64,000 nt of DNA from an uncultured Lachnospiraceae bacterium (lineage in GTDB: Bacteria > Bacillota > Clostridia > Lachnospirales > Lachnospiraceae): the NCBI GenBank assembly GCA_902762905.1, contig CACWQE010000005.1, forward strand, positions 1 through 64,000, read 5' to 3'. Below, piece by piece: positions 6,763-15,280 of the stretch; the first letter of the stretch is position 1; every line of letters starts with the position of its first letter. The notes beneath the pieces are model-generated. The model saw only the letters and a list, made by a program, of their open reading frames with translations. It was not told the origin of the DNA and ran no database searches. A program made the translations under genes and the position numbers.

Positions 6763-7719
6763 ATGAAACTAATTATACAGATACCATGCCTGAATGAAGC
6801 GGAGACTTTGGAGATTGCTTTGAATGATCTGCCAAAGCACATTGATGGAATTGATGAGATTGAATATCTTATTATTAATGACGGCAGTACGGATAATACG
6901 GTAGAGGTTGCTAAGAATTGGGGCGTGCAGCATATTGTAACATTTAAGAAGAACAAAGGACTTGCCAAAGGATTCATGGCAGGCTTGGATGGATGTCTTC
7001 GTGCAGGGGCAGATATCATTGTCAATACCGATGCAGATAATCAGTATTGTGGAGCAGATATCGAGAAGCTGGTTCGTCCAATCTTAGAGGGCAAGGCAGA
7101 CATTGTGATCGGAGAACGTCCGATCGATCAGACGGAACATTTTTCACCACTTAAGAAGAAGTTACAGCATATCGGAAGCTGGACAGTACGTGTGGCATCC
7201 AAGTCGGATATCCCGGATGCACCAAGTGGATTCCGTGCATATAGCAGAGATGCAGCATTACGGTTGAATGTTACCAATCAGTATACGTATACATTAGAGA
7301 CGATCATTCAGGCGGGACATGACAAGATTCCAATGGAATCTGTTCCAATCCGCACAAATCCGGAATTGCGTAAGTCCAGATTGTTCCACAGTATGTTTGG
7401 ATATGTGAAGAAGTCGATGGTAACGATTGTTAGATCCTTTATGATGTATAAGCCGCTCCGGTTTTTTGGAGGCATTGGGGCTGTGATATTCTTGTTAGGA
7501 TTCATTTTAGGAATCCGTTATCTGGTGTTCTTCTTTAGTGGCGGAGCATCCGGTCATGTACAATCTCTCATCTTAGCATCTACCTTGATGATGATGGGAT
7601 GTATGACGGGAATTATCGGATTGCAGGCAGATATTATCTCTGCAAACCGTAAGATCTTAGAAGATGTGCAGTATCATGTACGCAAGATGGATTACGACAG
7701 TGAGAAGAAAGAACAGTAG
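6763..7719 (+). CDS. Membrane-anchored GT2 glycosyltransferase (polyprenyl-phosphate type)
   Basis: A 318-residue protein. Residues 1-220 are a GT-A fold GT2 domain: IQIPCLNEAETL at the start, NDGSTDNT near 45, and the metal-binding D-A-D at residues 90-92 (NTDADNQY). The acceptor-side block SGFRAYSR follows near 160. Residues about 228-258 and 265-290 are two membrane helices, the layout of dolichol/undecaprenyl-phosphate sugar transferases (DPM1/GtrB-like). It would load a sugar onto a lipid phosphate on the cytoplasmic face. It heads the first glycopolymer operon behind a perfect promoter, with a GGAGAAGGA ribosome binding site. Sugar not known. Confidence 0.85.
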   Translation: MKLIIQIPCLNEAETLEIALNDLPKHIDGIDEIEYLIINDGSTDNTVEVAKNWGVQHIVTFKKNKGLAKGFMAGLDGCLRAGADIIVNTDADNQYCGADIEKLVRPILEGKADIVIGERPIDQTEHFSPLKKKLQHIGSWTVRVASKSDIPDAPSGFRAYSRDAALRLNVTNQYTYTLETIIQAGHDKIPMESVPIRTNPELRKSRLFHSMFGYVKKSMVTIVRSFMMYKPLRFFGGIGAVIFLLGFILGIRYLVFFFSGGASGHVQSLILASTLMMMGCMTGIIGLQADIISANRKILEDVQYHVRKMDYDSEKKEQ

Positions 7720-7730
7720 GAGACAGAATC

Positions 7731-8708
7731 ATGGATAAGCCAAGTGTATCAATTATTGTGCCACATTTTAATACCCCGGATTCCTTAGAACATCTGATTC
7801 AGAGTATTCCGATGCGGGAAGACTTTGAAGTGATCGTGGTGGATGATAATAGTACGAATGTGACGGTAGAACAGTTACAGGAACGATTGCAGAAGTATAC
7901 ATCCGTTGCGGTATACCGGAATGATTCCGGGATCAAGGGCGCAGGCGCAAGCCGTAATGTGGGACTTTCTCATGCTGCGGGAGAATGGCTTTTGTTTGCG
8001 GATGCAGACGATTTCTTTACCGGACAGTTTGAGGAGAAGGTAACAGCCTATCTTACCAGTGAGTATGATATGGTATATTTTCCTCCGACCAGTATGGATG
8101 TGGTGACGGGACAGCCGTCCTCGCGACATGTGATGTACAGTGAATTAGTACATGCCTATCACGATAAGGCAACGGAACGTAATCTGACGGAGATGAAATA
8201 TCTGTTCTGTACGCCGTGGTCAAAGCTCATCCGAAGAAGTGTGTTTGAAAAGAATGGAATTCAATTTGATCCGGTTATGGTGTCTAACGATATTATGGCG
8301 ATGACAAAGAGTGCCTATTATAGTCAGAAGGTAGGAACATGTGCTGACGTGATATATTGTGTCACGCGCGGAGGCAAGACGTTGACTTCTAAGAAGAATG
8401 ATGCAAACTTTGATATGCGGATTGATGTGCTGATCAGACGTTATACCTTTTTGCGGGATCATTTAGAGAAGAAGCAGTTTAAGTATGCACATATTGACCG
8501 GTTAGCACTTGGTAAGTTAGTGGATGTTGTGATCGAGCATTGGGGGATTCGGAAGTTTTTTGAGATTCTCCACAGGTATCATAAGGCAGGCGTTCACTAT
8601 TTTGATATTGGATTATTGAATCCGGTCACAGTATGGCATAAGGCAAAGATTGAACTTGCCTGGTGGGCGGATATTAAGAAACACCGTGCACCGGATGAAA
8701 GGAAATAG
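7731..8708 (+). CDS. GT2 family glycosyltransferase
   Basis: A 325-residue cytoplasmic protein with a GT2 domain in residues 1-220: VSIIVPHFNTPDSL, VVDDNSTNVT, and the metal site DADD at residues 91-94 (LFADADDFF). The block CTPWSKLIRRSVFEKNGIQFD is the usual acceptor-side segment of capsule GT2 enzymes, and NDIMAMTKS follows it. The C-terminal 100 residues are helical. It starts 11 bases after the upstream gene and is followed 2 bases later by the next, so it belongs to the same operon and probably adds one sugar of the repeat or glycan chain. Donor and linkage cannot be told. Confidence 0.85.
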   Translation: MDKPSVSIIVPHFNTPDSLEHLIQSIPMREDFEVIVVDDNSTNVTVEQLQERLQKYTSVAVYRNDSGIKGAGASRNVGLSHAAGEWLLFADADDFFTGQFEEKVTAYLTSEYDMVYFPPTSMDVVTGQPSSRHVMYSELVHAYHDKATERNLTEMKYLFCTPWSKLIRRSVFEKNGIQFDPVMVSNDIMAMTKSAYYSQKVGTCADVIYCVTRGGKTLTSKKNDANFDMRIDVLIRRYTFLRDHLEKKQFKYAHIDRLALGKLVDVVIEHWGIRKFFEILHRYHKAGVHYFDIGLLNPVTVWHKAKIELAWWADIKKHRAPDERK

Positions 8709-8710
8709 AG

Positions 8711-9343
8711 ATGTTTGATTCATTAGAGCAGTTATTTGATGCAATTGCCGACGTGCAATATGTAGTACTCCGCAATTATGAAGAATTTCAGACAATGGGA
8801 TTTCTACAGAATCACCCGGATATTGATTTCTTGTGCGAGAACCGGGAACAGATGGTGAAGCAGTTGCAGTTGAAGCCGCGAAGACGGAAAAATGATGGCA
8901 TCCATTATTATGTAGAGATTGCAGGTAACCGGGTATCGGTAGATCTGCGAACGGTTGGAGATGGATATTTAGATGCAGATTGGGAGAAAGGAATCTTGCA
9001 ACGCAGAGTGAATCATGACAATTATTACGTATTGCAGAGTGAAGATTACTTCTACTCGTTGCTTTATCATGTGATTGTTCAGAAACATGCAGTTGCAGAG
9101 GATTACAAGGTAAGGCTTGTGGCTATGAGCAAGAACTTAGGGATTCCATTTCGCATTGAGGATAAAGAACAGTGCTTAGACACTTATATGAGAAAACAGG
9201 GATATCATTATACGTATCCGGAATTTGCGGGAACGATCTTTCATATAGAGAATGTAGATGCTTCGTTAGTGGAACAGGCATTTGGTAAGAAAGTACGGCA
9301 TGCCTTTTATCAGAAAGTACGCAGACTGCTCAGAAAGGATTAA
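8711..9343 (+). CDS. Putative nucleotidyltransferase-fold protein of a glycan cluster
   Basis: A 210-residue soluble protein. YVVLRNYEEF followed by a DIDFLC motif near residues 38-43 looks like the acidic pair of a minimal nucleotidyltransferase (the uncharacterised family NTP_transf_5 is the nearest I recall), with VDLRTVGDGYLD and EDYFYSLLYHVI as further conserved-looking blocks. Proteins of this kind are frequent in capsule and teichoic acid loci, but their reaction is not established. It sits between a GT2 gene (2-base gap) and an unknown gene (4-base gap). Modification of a lipid-linked or polymer precursor is possible. Assignment is tentative. Confidence 0.5.
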   Translation: MFDSLEQLFDAIADVQYVVLRNYEEFQTMGFLQNHPDIDFLCENREQMVKQLQLKPRRRKNDGIHYYVEIAGNRVSVDLRTVGDGYLDADWEKGILQRRVNHDNYYVLQSEDYFYSLLYHVIVQKHAVAEDYKVRLVAMSKNLGIPFRIEDKEQCLDTYMRKQGYHYTYPEFAGTIFHIENVDASLVEQAFGKKVRHAFYQKVRRLLRKD

Positions 9344-9347
9344 TGAC

Positions 9348-10205
9348 ATGGGTGAGAAGATTAGAGATATTCGACCGATTCATTTGATCGGCAATGAATT
9401 GATGGTAGAACTGAATGAGGGATACACCAAGAATCAGGGACGAGTGATCCATATACAGAATAAGAAGTTCCGGTATTTGTTGACAGAAAGTGATTATCAT
9501 AAGGTAAGTTCGGATATTATGAGGGCAGCAGTGGAGTTGGATTATATCAAACAACACATTCCTGAGCCGGATTACAAGCTGACTCCAAAGGAGGAAGGAA
9601 TGGCTTCGGATGTGACGGAGTTTACATTTCTTAAGACGCTTAATACGGAAGAGATCGATTATCGGATCTTAGAGCTAAGGGATCATTTTGCAACGATTCT
9701 GGTAAACCCTTCGGAATATAAGAGATTCCGTAAGCTGGCTAAGACCAAGAAGGTAAGATGTTTAGAGCATCCATTTGGCAGACGGCATGGATATATCTTC
9801 TTATATCAGATGAAGGAATTTGCAGTATATCAGGACGGCGGCTACTATTACGAAGTGATGTGTCAGCTTCCATGTAAGAGTCTGACACCGAAGATGTGGA
9901 TGCCGTTAGATAAATGCGTTCAGCATGCTTTATGGGAGGCGAAGCGTATGGAGAATGGATATCCATATGTGGAGGATGAAGAAGCGTGGATCTATTATAT
10001 GACCCGTTGTATTTTTACAAAGCATGCTTTTGAAGAGAGCGATGTGAAGAAGTTGCAGGCATTGGAAACAGTATTAGAACATGATACGTTACGGCAGAAG
10101 TTAGAACTGATTGTGTTCGGATTTGCGGATCGTTTGATCGCTCTTAGCAAAGACAGAAAGTATGCGGACATTATGACAGAGTATTTCTCTTATCGGGAAT
10201 ACTAA
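9348..10205 (+). CDS. Uncharacterised glycan-cluster protein
   Basis: A 285-residue soluble protein I do not recognise. The ATG at 9348, four bases after the upstream stop, is preferred over the in-frame ATG at 9282 because an AAAGGA site lies about nine bases before it and the earlier start would overlap the upstream gene. Visible features are an N-terminal strand-rich segment (HLIGNELMVELNEGY), a middle helix set (TEEIDYRILELRDHFATILVNP), the block CLEHPFGRRHGYIFLY, and YYYEVMCQLPCKSLTPKMWMPLDK. It has no signal peptide or membrane helix. Co-directional tight packing ties it to the same glycan pathway as its neighbours at 8711 and 10219. Confidence 0.6.
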   Translation: MGEKIRDIRPIHLIGNELMVELNEGYTKNQGRVIHIQNKKFRYLLTESDYHKVSSDIMRAAVELDYIKQHIPEPDYKLTPKEEGMASDVTEFTFLKTLNTEEIDYRILELRDHFATILVNPSEYKRFRKLAKTKKVRCLEHPFGRRHGYIFLYQMKEFAVYQDGGYYYEVMCQLPCKSLTPKMWMPLDKCVQHALWEAKRMENGYPYVEDEEAWIYYMTRCIFTKHAFEESDVKKLQALETVLEHDTLRQKLELIVFGFADRLIALSKDRKYADIMTEYFSYREY

Positions 10206-10218
10206 GAGGAGGCAGGTT

Positions 10219-11031
10219 ATGAGTAATCCAGCGGTAACCAAGTTAGTCAGAGACCGGATTGGTCGTCTGAGTTTTTGGATGGATGATAATATAGGGGAAT
10301 CGGTGCATATTCATTTGGCGGATTTTCGTATGGATATGACAGTAGAGGAGATATTTGCACTTTCAGAAGAATTGAAGGATACGATGAATAAGCTTGTGGA
10401 TGTGGAAGGTTTTGACTGTGAGAAGATCGATCCGGTATTCCTTTCCCTGTTGCTTGCTAAGAGATTGAAACACCTGAAAGCAACAAAGATCGATCATGTG
10501 ATGTTAGAGGATCTGCTTGTGAATCACAGAACCCGTTTGGGATTTTTGAAGTATCAGAAGTTGTCGGAATCCAGAGCGGTCAAGGCATTGCGGGGAGATT
10601 CGAGAGAAAATGACGGATACCGGAAATCTCATCATATCGGACAGACCAGCGGGCAGCGGTTAGATTCCATGAAGCAGAGCATTGAAGAACATGGATATCC
10701 GTATGATGGACAATATATTATTTTATATGAAGATCAGATGTTGATACGGGATGGACAGCATCGGGCATCCTGCCTGTATGTGGAACAGGGGAATATCGAG
10801 ATTCCTGTACTGCGTCTTTATTTTGATGATCCAAGTGTATCAGCAATGGATCGGAGTTATCTGAAACAGTTTGCGGCAGGCATTCGTAAGATTGACAAGA
10901 ATATGGTCATTCAGACAATTAAGAAGATGGTGAAAGGAATTCTGAAAGCGGGCAGGACAGTTCGCAGTAAGATATACTTAGCAACACATAAGAGTGCTTT
11001 GCACAAGATGGAACAGGTATATTTTCGGTAA
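10219..11031 (+). CDS. ParB/sulfiredoxin-like domain protein of a glycan cluster
   Basis: A 270-residue protein. The part around residues 150-190 has the ParB N-terminal pattern: YPYDGQYIILYEDQMLIRDGQHRASCLY, read across residues about 158-186, with the G-x-H-R-A core that in ParB-type folds binds nucleotide. The first 150 residues are unfamiliar and the last 50 are basic. It is not next to parA and lacks a helix-turn-helix, so chromosome segregation is unlikely. ParB-fold proteins are recurrent passengers of exopolysaccharide loci, possibly nucleotide-using modifiers. An AGGAGG site precedes the ATG, and the flippase gene follows. Confidence 0.6.
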   Translation: MSNPAVTKLVRDRIGRLSFWMDDNIGESVHIHLADFRMDMTVEEIFALSEELKDTMNKLVDVEGFDCEKIDPVFLSLLLAKRLKHLKATKIDHVMLEDLLVNHRTRLGFLKYQKLSESRAVKALRGDSRENDGYRKSHHIGQTSGQRLDSMKQSIEEHGYPYDGQYIILYEDQMLIRDGQHRASCLYVEQGNIEIPVLRLYFDDPSVSAMDRSYLKQFAAGIRKIDKNMVIQTIKKMVKGILKAGRTVRSKIYLATHKSALHKMEQVYFR

Positions 11032-11046
11032 CAGGTGGATAGTGTA

Positions 11047-12510
11047 ATGGTTAAGAAGTTATTAGATAAATACAAAGCAATTCCCATCACAGTGAAGGCA
11101 TCCTTCTGGTTCCTGATCTGTGGATTTGTACAAAGGGGAATTTCCCTGATCACAACTCCGATCTTTTCGAGATTGCTCTCTACAAGTGAGTACGGTGATT
11201 TCAGTGTATATCAGACCTGGTATAATATCATTATCATTTTTGCCTCACTTAATCTGGCATCCGGTGTGTATATGCGGGGACTGGTTAAGTACGAAGAGGA
11301 TCAGGAACGGTTTACCGGTTCGTTACAATGCCTGTATATGCTGACAACGGCAATCTGCTTTGGAATCTATATGTTGTTTCAGAACCGGTGGGATAAGTTC
11401 TTTGGGTTGGATTCCTCCTTTATCTATGCTATGTTCATTGATATTCTGGCAGCAACGGCATATCAGTTCTGGTCAACGAGACAGAGAGTGGACTTTAAGT
11501 ACCGTAATCTGGTGATCATGACGGCACTCAATGCGGTGTTACGTCCGGCAGTCGGAGTGCTGATGATCTATATATTCCCGACTCACAAATTAGAGGCGCG
11601 AATCTATTCCATGGTAGCAGTGGATGCAATAACCTTCGGTTTCTTTTTCTTCAGCATTTTTACAAAGGGTGTGAAAGTATTCACAACGAAGTATTGGAAA
11701 TATGCTTTGGCATTTAATCTGCCATTGGTCCCACATTATCTTTCACAGATTGTATTGAATCAGTCGGACCGTGTTATGATCAAGTCGATGCAGGGATCGG
11801 ATGTAGCGGGTATCTATTCACTTGCGTATTCGGTGGCATCGATTATGACAATCGTGAATACCGCAGTGATCAACACGTTGACACCTTGGATGTATAAGAA
11901 GATGAAGAAAGAAGAATACGCAGAGATTGGAAGAAACAGTATTCCCATTCTTATATTGATTGCATTTGCTAATTTCTGTCTGGTAGCATTGGCACCGGAA
12001 GCGGTAGCGATCATGGCACCGAAGTCATATTATGATGCTATCTGGGTCATTCCGCCGGTGGCAGCGGGAACTTTCTTTATCTTTATGTATAGTCTGTTCT
12101 CACGGTTTGAGTTCTATTTTGAACGTACCAAGTTTATGATGATCGCATCGGTGGCAGGTGCGTGTATGAATGTATTGCTTAATTATATATTCATTCCGAT
12201 CTATGGATATTATGCAGCGGGCTATACGACGCTGGTGTGTTATATGTTATACTGCATTGGACATTATCTGCTGATGCGGAGAATCAACAAGACATTGATG
12301 CACAATACAAGAGTATACAATGTGAAAGTTATATTTGGTATTTCGGCAGTCTTTTTGGTGGGCTGTGCGGTTATGATGAGCCTGTATACCCATATGTTTA
12401 TTAGATGGGGAGTATTGCTTGTCGTATGTGCATATTTTGTATGGAAGAGAGAGAAGTTCATTTCGCTGCTTAAGATGATGAAGGCAGAGAAGAAAGGGAA
12501 GAAAGCATGA
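11047..12510 (+). CDS. Wzx-like polysaccharide flippase (MOP superfamily)
   Basis: A 487-residue polytopic protein with about 12-14 membrane helices. The first helix pair (SFWFLICGFVQRGISLITTPIFSRLLSTSEYGDFSVYQTW) is the typical entry of Wzx/PST lipid-linked oligosaccharide flippases, including the FxR-L-x-x-x-E/D-Y-G motif. ATG 11047 behind GGTGG is preferred over the GTG at 11035. It would move an undecaprenyl-linked glycan across the membrane. The stop overlaps the ATG of the next GT2 gene by four bases. No Wzy-type polymerase is evident in the cluster, so the exported unit may be short, or polymerised elsewhere. Confidence 0.88.
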   Translation: MVKKLLDKYKAIPITVKASFWFLICGFVQRGISLITTPIFSRLLSTSEYGDFSVYQTWYNIIIIFASLNLASGVYMRGLVKYEEDQERFTGSLQCLYMLTTAICFGIYMLFQNRWDKFFGLDSSFIYAMFIDILAATAYQFWSTRQRVDFKYRNLVIMTALNAVLRPAVGVLMIYIFPTHKLEARIYSMVAVDAITFGFFFFSIFTKGVKVFTTKYWKYALAFNLPLVPHYLSQIVLNQSDRVMIKSMQGSDVAGIYSLAYSVASIMTIVNTAVINTLTPWMYKKMKKEEYAEIGRNSIPILILIAFANFCLVALAPEAVAIMAPKSYYDAIWVIPPVAAGTFFIFMYSLFSRFEFYFERTKFMMIASVAGACMNVLLNYIFIPIYGYYAAGYTTLVCYMLYCIGHYLLMRRINKTLMHNTRVYNVKVIFGISAVFLVGCAVMMSLYTHMFIRWGVLLVVCAYFVWKREKFISLLKMMKAEKKGKKA

Positions 12511-13250
12511 GTGAGATCCAGGTTACGGTAGTCATGCCGGCATATAATTGTGAACGTTATATTGAGACAGCAATTACTTCCGTATTGCGGCAGCGTGTTC
12601 CCCTTGAATTGATCATAGTGGAGGATCATTCGACGGACGGTACAGCAGGTGTGATCCGTAAGTTCGAGTCGGATGAACGGGTAATTTATATTCATAATGA
12701 GATCAATGCCGGCGTTTCGGAAAGCCGTAACATTGGAATCCGAATGGCAAAGGGCAGGTACATTGCATTTTTGGATGCCGATGATTACTGGACGGATGAC
12801 AAGTTAGAACGTCAGGTTGCACTGATGGAAGAGAAACAGGCGGTTCTTTCCTCGACGGCCAGAGAACTGATGGATGAGGATGGTCAGCTTTCAGGGAAGA
12901 TCATTCCGGTTCCTGGGCAACTGTCATATAAGGATCTGTTAAAGAGCAATCGGATCAATACTTCCGGTGCCATGATCCGTACAGAGGTTGCGAATGAGTT
13001 TCTGATGGGACAGGATCATTTACATGAGGATTATATCTTGTGGCTGAAAGTACTTAAGAAATATGGAGTGGCATATGGATTGAATGAACCAATGCTGAAG
13101 TACCGGGTGATGAAGCAGTCTAAGTCGGGAGATAAGCTGAAATCAGCGAAGATGACGTGGGGCGTATACCGGTATATGGGGCTTAATTGTCTGCAATGCT
13201 TGTATTATTTCGTGCAATATGCAATCGCAGGCGTGATCAAATATCATTAA
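12507..13250 (+). CDS. GT2 family glycosyltransferase
   Basis: A 247-residue protein with a GT2 fold: VTVVMPAYNCERYIETAI at the start, EDHSTDGT near 37, SESRNIGIRMAKGRYIAFLDADDYW ending in the DADD metal site near residues 88-91, and a LHEDYILWLKVL acceptor block near 173. ATGA overlap with the flippase gene means translational coupling. It is the last gene of the first glycan cluster; a new promoter for glmS begins 40 bases after its stop. No terminator hairpin was found here, so some read-through into glmS is possible. Confidence 0.85.
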   Translation: MSEIQVTVVMPAYNCERYIETAITSVLRQRVPLELIIVEDHSTDGTAGVIRKFESDERVIYIHNEINAGVSESRNIGIRMAKGRYIAFLDADDYWTDDKLERQVALMEEKQAVLSSTARELMDEDGQLSGKIIPVPGQLSYKDLLKSNRINTSGAMIRTEVANEFLMGQDHLHEDYILWLKVLKKYGVAYGLNEPMLKYRVMKQSKSGDKLKSAKMTWGVYRYMGLNCLQCLYYFVQYAIAGVIKYH

Positions 13251-13288
13251 ATTAGGTCTGGGTTCACAAATTCTTAAGAAAACGTATA

Positions 13289-13317
13289 TTGTAAAATAAC
13301 GGTTAAAGTGTTATAAT
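13289..13317 (+). promoter_or_regulatory. glmS promoter
   Basis: TTGTAA at 13289-13294 and a perfect TATAAT at 13312-13317 with a 17-base spacer, about 100 bases upstream of the glmS ATG. The leader between them does not show the conserved core of the glmS ribozyme, so another form of control is expected. Confidence 0.65.
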
Positions 13318-13417
13318 TTTGCTAGTTTTGTAGTAAATGAGAAGATAGAAACATAGTTTGTAACAGAGATAAAGTAGCAAAGAGGTAAGGAATATCAGAA
13401 TAGAAGGAGGACACTCT

Positions 13418-15244
13418 ATGTGTGGAATAGTTGGATATGTCGGTAAAGAACAGGCAGCACCGATTCTGTTAGATGGACTGGCGAAGCTTGAGTACAGAGG
13501 ATATGATTCAGCCGGAATTGCAGTCTATGATGGCAATGAGATAGAGATTGTCAAGGCAAAAGGAAGATTACAGGCATTGCGTGATCTGACAGGAGATGGA
13601 AGGAATCTGATTGGAACAGTTGGTATTGGACATACAAGATGGGCAACTCACGGAGAACCATCCGTTACGAATGCACATCCACATTTTAATGAGAAGAAGA
13701 CAATTGCGGTAGTACATAATGGTATTATCGAGAATTTCCAACCATTGAAGGAGAAGATGATCTCGAAAGGGTATCATTTTGTATCTGACACAGATACGGA
13801 AGTGGTAGCTCACCTATTGGATTATTATTATGATGGCAACCCGATCCGCGCCATTGAGAAAGTAATGCACCGGGTACAGGGATCTTATGCATTCGGAATT
13901 TTATTTAAGGACTTTCCGGATAAGATGTATGCGGTAAGAAAGGATTCTCCACTTGTAGTAGGAACTTCTGCAGATGGTAATTTTATTGCATCGGATGTAC
14001 CGGCGCTTCTTAAGTATACGAGAGAGGTGTATTTCATAGAGAATCGGGAGATCTGTGAGCTTTCTGAGAATGGAATTAATTTCTATAATGAGGATTTAGA
14101 GCCAATCCAGAAAGAGACAAAGACGATTGAATGGGATATTGAAGCGGCTGAGAAGGGCGGATATGAGCATTTCATGTTAAAAGAGATCTACGAACAGCCC
14201 AAGGCAGTATTAGATACGATCAGTCCGAGAATCAAAGATGATAAGATTGTAATTGATGAGCTTAATATGACAGAGGATGAGATCAAGAATCTTCGCCGTA
14301 TCTATATTGTAGGTTGTGGTTCTGCTTATCATGTTGGCGTAACAGGACGCTACATTATTGAGAAGTTGACAAGAATACCGGTGGAAGTTGATATTGCATC
14401 CGAATTCCGGTATCGTGATCCGATCATTGAGCCGGATTCGATGACGATCATTATCAGTCAGTCTGGCGAGACTGCGGATTCGCTTGCGGCACTTCGGAAA
14501 GCACAGGAATTAGGTTCGAAAGTGCTTGGTATTGTGAATGTGGTTGGTTCAACTATTGCCAGAGAGGCAGATAATGTCTTATATACCTGGGCAGGGCCGG
14601 AGATTTCGGTTGCAACGACCAAAGCCTATAGTACACAGCTTTCCGCATTATATCTGCTTGCTATGTTATTTGGTAAGACGAGAGAGACCATCTCGGATGA
14701 AGAGTATGCAGATATGCTTAAGGAGTTAAAGAGTCTGCCGGATAAGATTTCGGAGATTTTAGGGGATAAAGAGAGAATTCAATGGTTTGCCAGCAAATAT
14801 GCGAATGCAAAGGATGTCTTTTTCTTAGGACGTGGTATTGATTATGCCACCTCACTAGAGGGATCACTCAAATTAAAAGAGATTTCCTATATACATTCAG
14901 AGGCATATGCTGCCGGAGAGTTAAAGCATGGAACCATTTCTTTGATCGAGGATGGAACTTTGACGGTAGCGGTAGTTACACAGCCAGACCTGTATGAGAA
15001 GATGATCAGTAATATTGTAGAGGTAAGAACCAGAGGTGGTTATATCTTTACGTTGACGAACAAGGGTAATTGTGTCATGGAAGATACATCAGACTTTACT
15101 GTATACATTCCTAAGACACATCCGTGCTTTGCACCATCGCTTGCAGTAATTCCGTTACAGTTGTTTGGATATTATGTATCGGTTGCTAAGGGATTAGATG
15201 TTGATAAGCCAAGAAACCTTGCAAAGTCTGTTACAGTAGAGTAG
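13418..15244 (+). CDS. glmS: Glutamine--fructose-6-phosphate aminotransferase (isomerizing)
   Basis: A 608-residue protein, the normal length. It converts fructose-6-phosphate and glutamine to glucosamine-6-phosphate, the entry step to UDP-GlcNAc for peptidoglycan and wall polymers. MCGIVGYVG exposes Cys2 as the Ntn-type glutaminase nucleophile after Met removal; GHTRWATHGEPS and HNGIIEN are the other glutaminase blocks. Two SIS domains follow (YIVGCGSAYHVG near 298 and SQSGETADS near 347; FFLGRGIDYATSLEGSLKLKEISY near 470), ending in the DKPRNLAKSVTVE tail. The start has an AGGAGG site. It lies 37 bases before an LCP-family ligase gene and between two glycan loci. Confidence 0.97.
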   Translation: MCGIVGYVGKEQAAPILLDGLAKLEYRGYDSAGIAVYDGNEIEIVKAKGRLQALRDLTGDGRNLIGTVGIGHTRWATHGEPSVTNAHPHFNEKKTIAVVHNGIIENFQPLKEKMISKGYHFVSDTDTEVVAHLLDYYYDGNPIRAIEKVMHRVQGSYAFGILFKDFPDKMYAVRKDSPLVVGTSADGNFIASDVPALLKYTREVYFIENREICELSENGINFYNEDLEPIQKETKTIEWDIEAAEKGGYEHFMLKEIYEQPKAVLDTISPRIKDDKIVIDELNMTEDEIKNLRRIYIVGCGSAYHVGVTGRYIIEKLTRIPVEVDIASEFRYRDPIIEPDSMTIIISQSGETADSLAALRKAQELGSKVLGIVNVVGSTIAREADNVLYTWAGPEISVATTKAYSTQLSALYLLAMLFGKTRETISDEEYADMLKELKSLPDKISEILGDKERIQWFASKYANAKDVFFLGRGIDYATSLEGSLKLKEISYIHSEAYAAGELKHGTISLIEDGTLTVAVVTQPDLYEKMISNIVEVRTRGGYIFTLTNKGNCVMEDTSDFTVYIPKTHPCFAPSLAVIPLQLFGYYVSVAKGLDVDKPRNLAKSVTVE

Positions 15245-15280
15245 TTTCTGATAGGGAACGTATTAGGAGGATTTAGTTTC

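Noticed and set aside
10219..11031. Chromosome partition ParB
   Set aside because: Only the N-terminal nucleotide-binding pattern is present, no helix-turn-helix, no parA and no parS-like repeats nearby.
13251..13417. glmS ribozyme in the glmS leader
   Set aside because: No conserved core or helix arrangement of the ribozyme could be seen; only a promoter and a ribosome binding site are supported.
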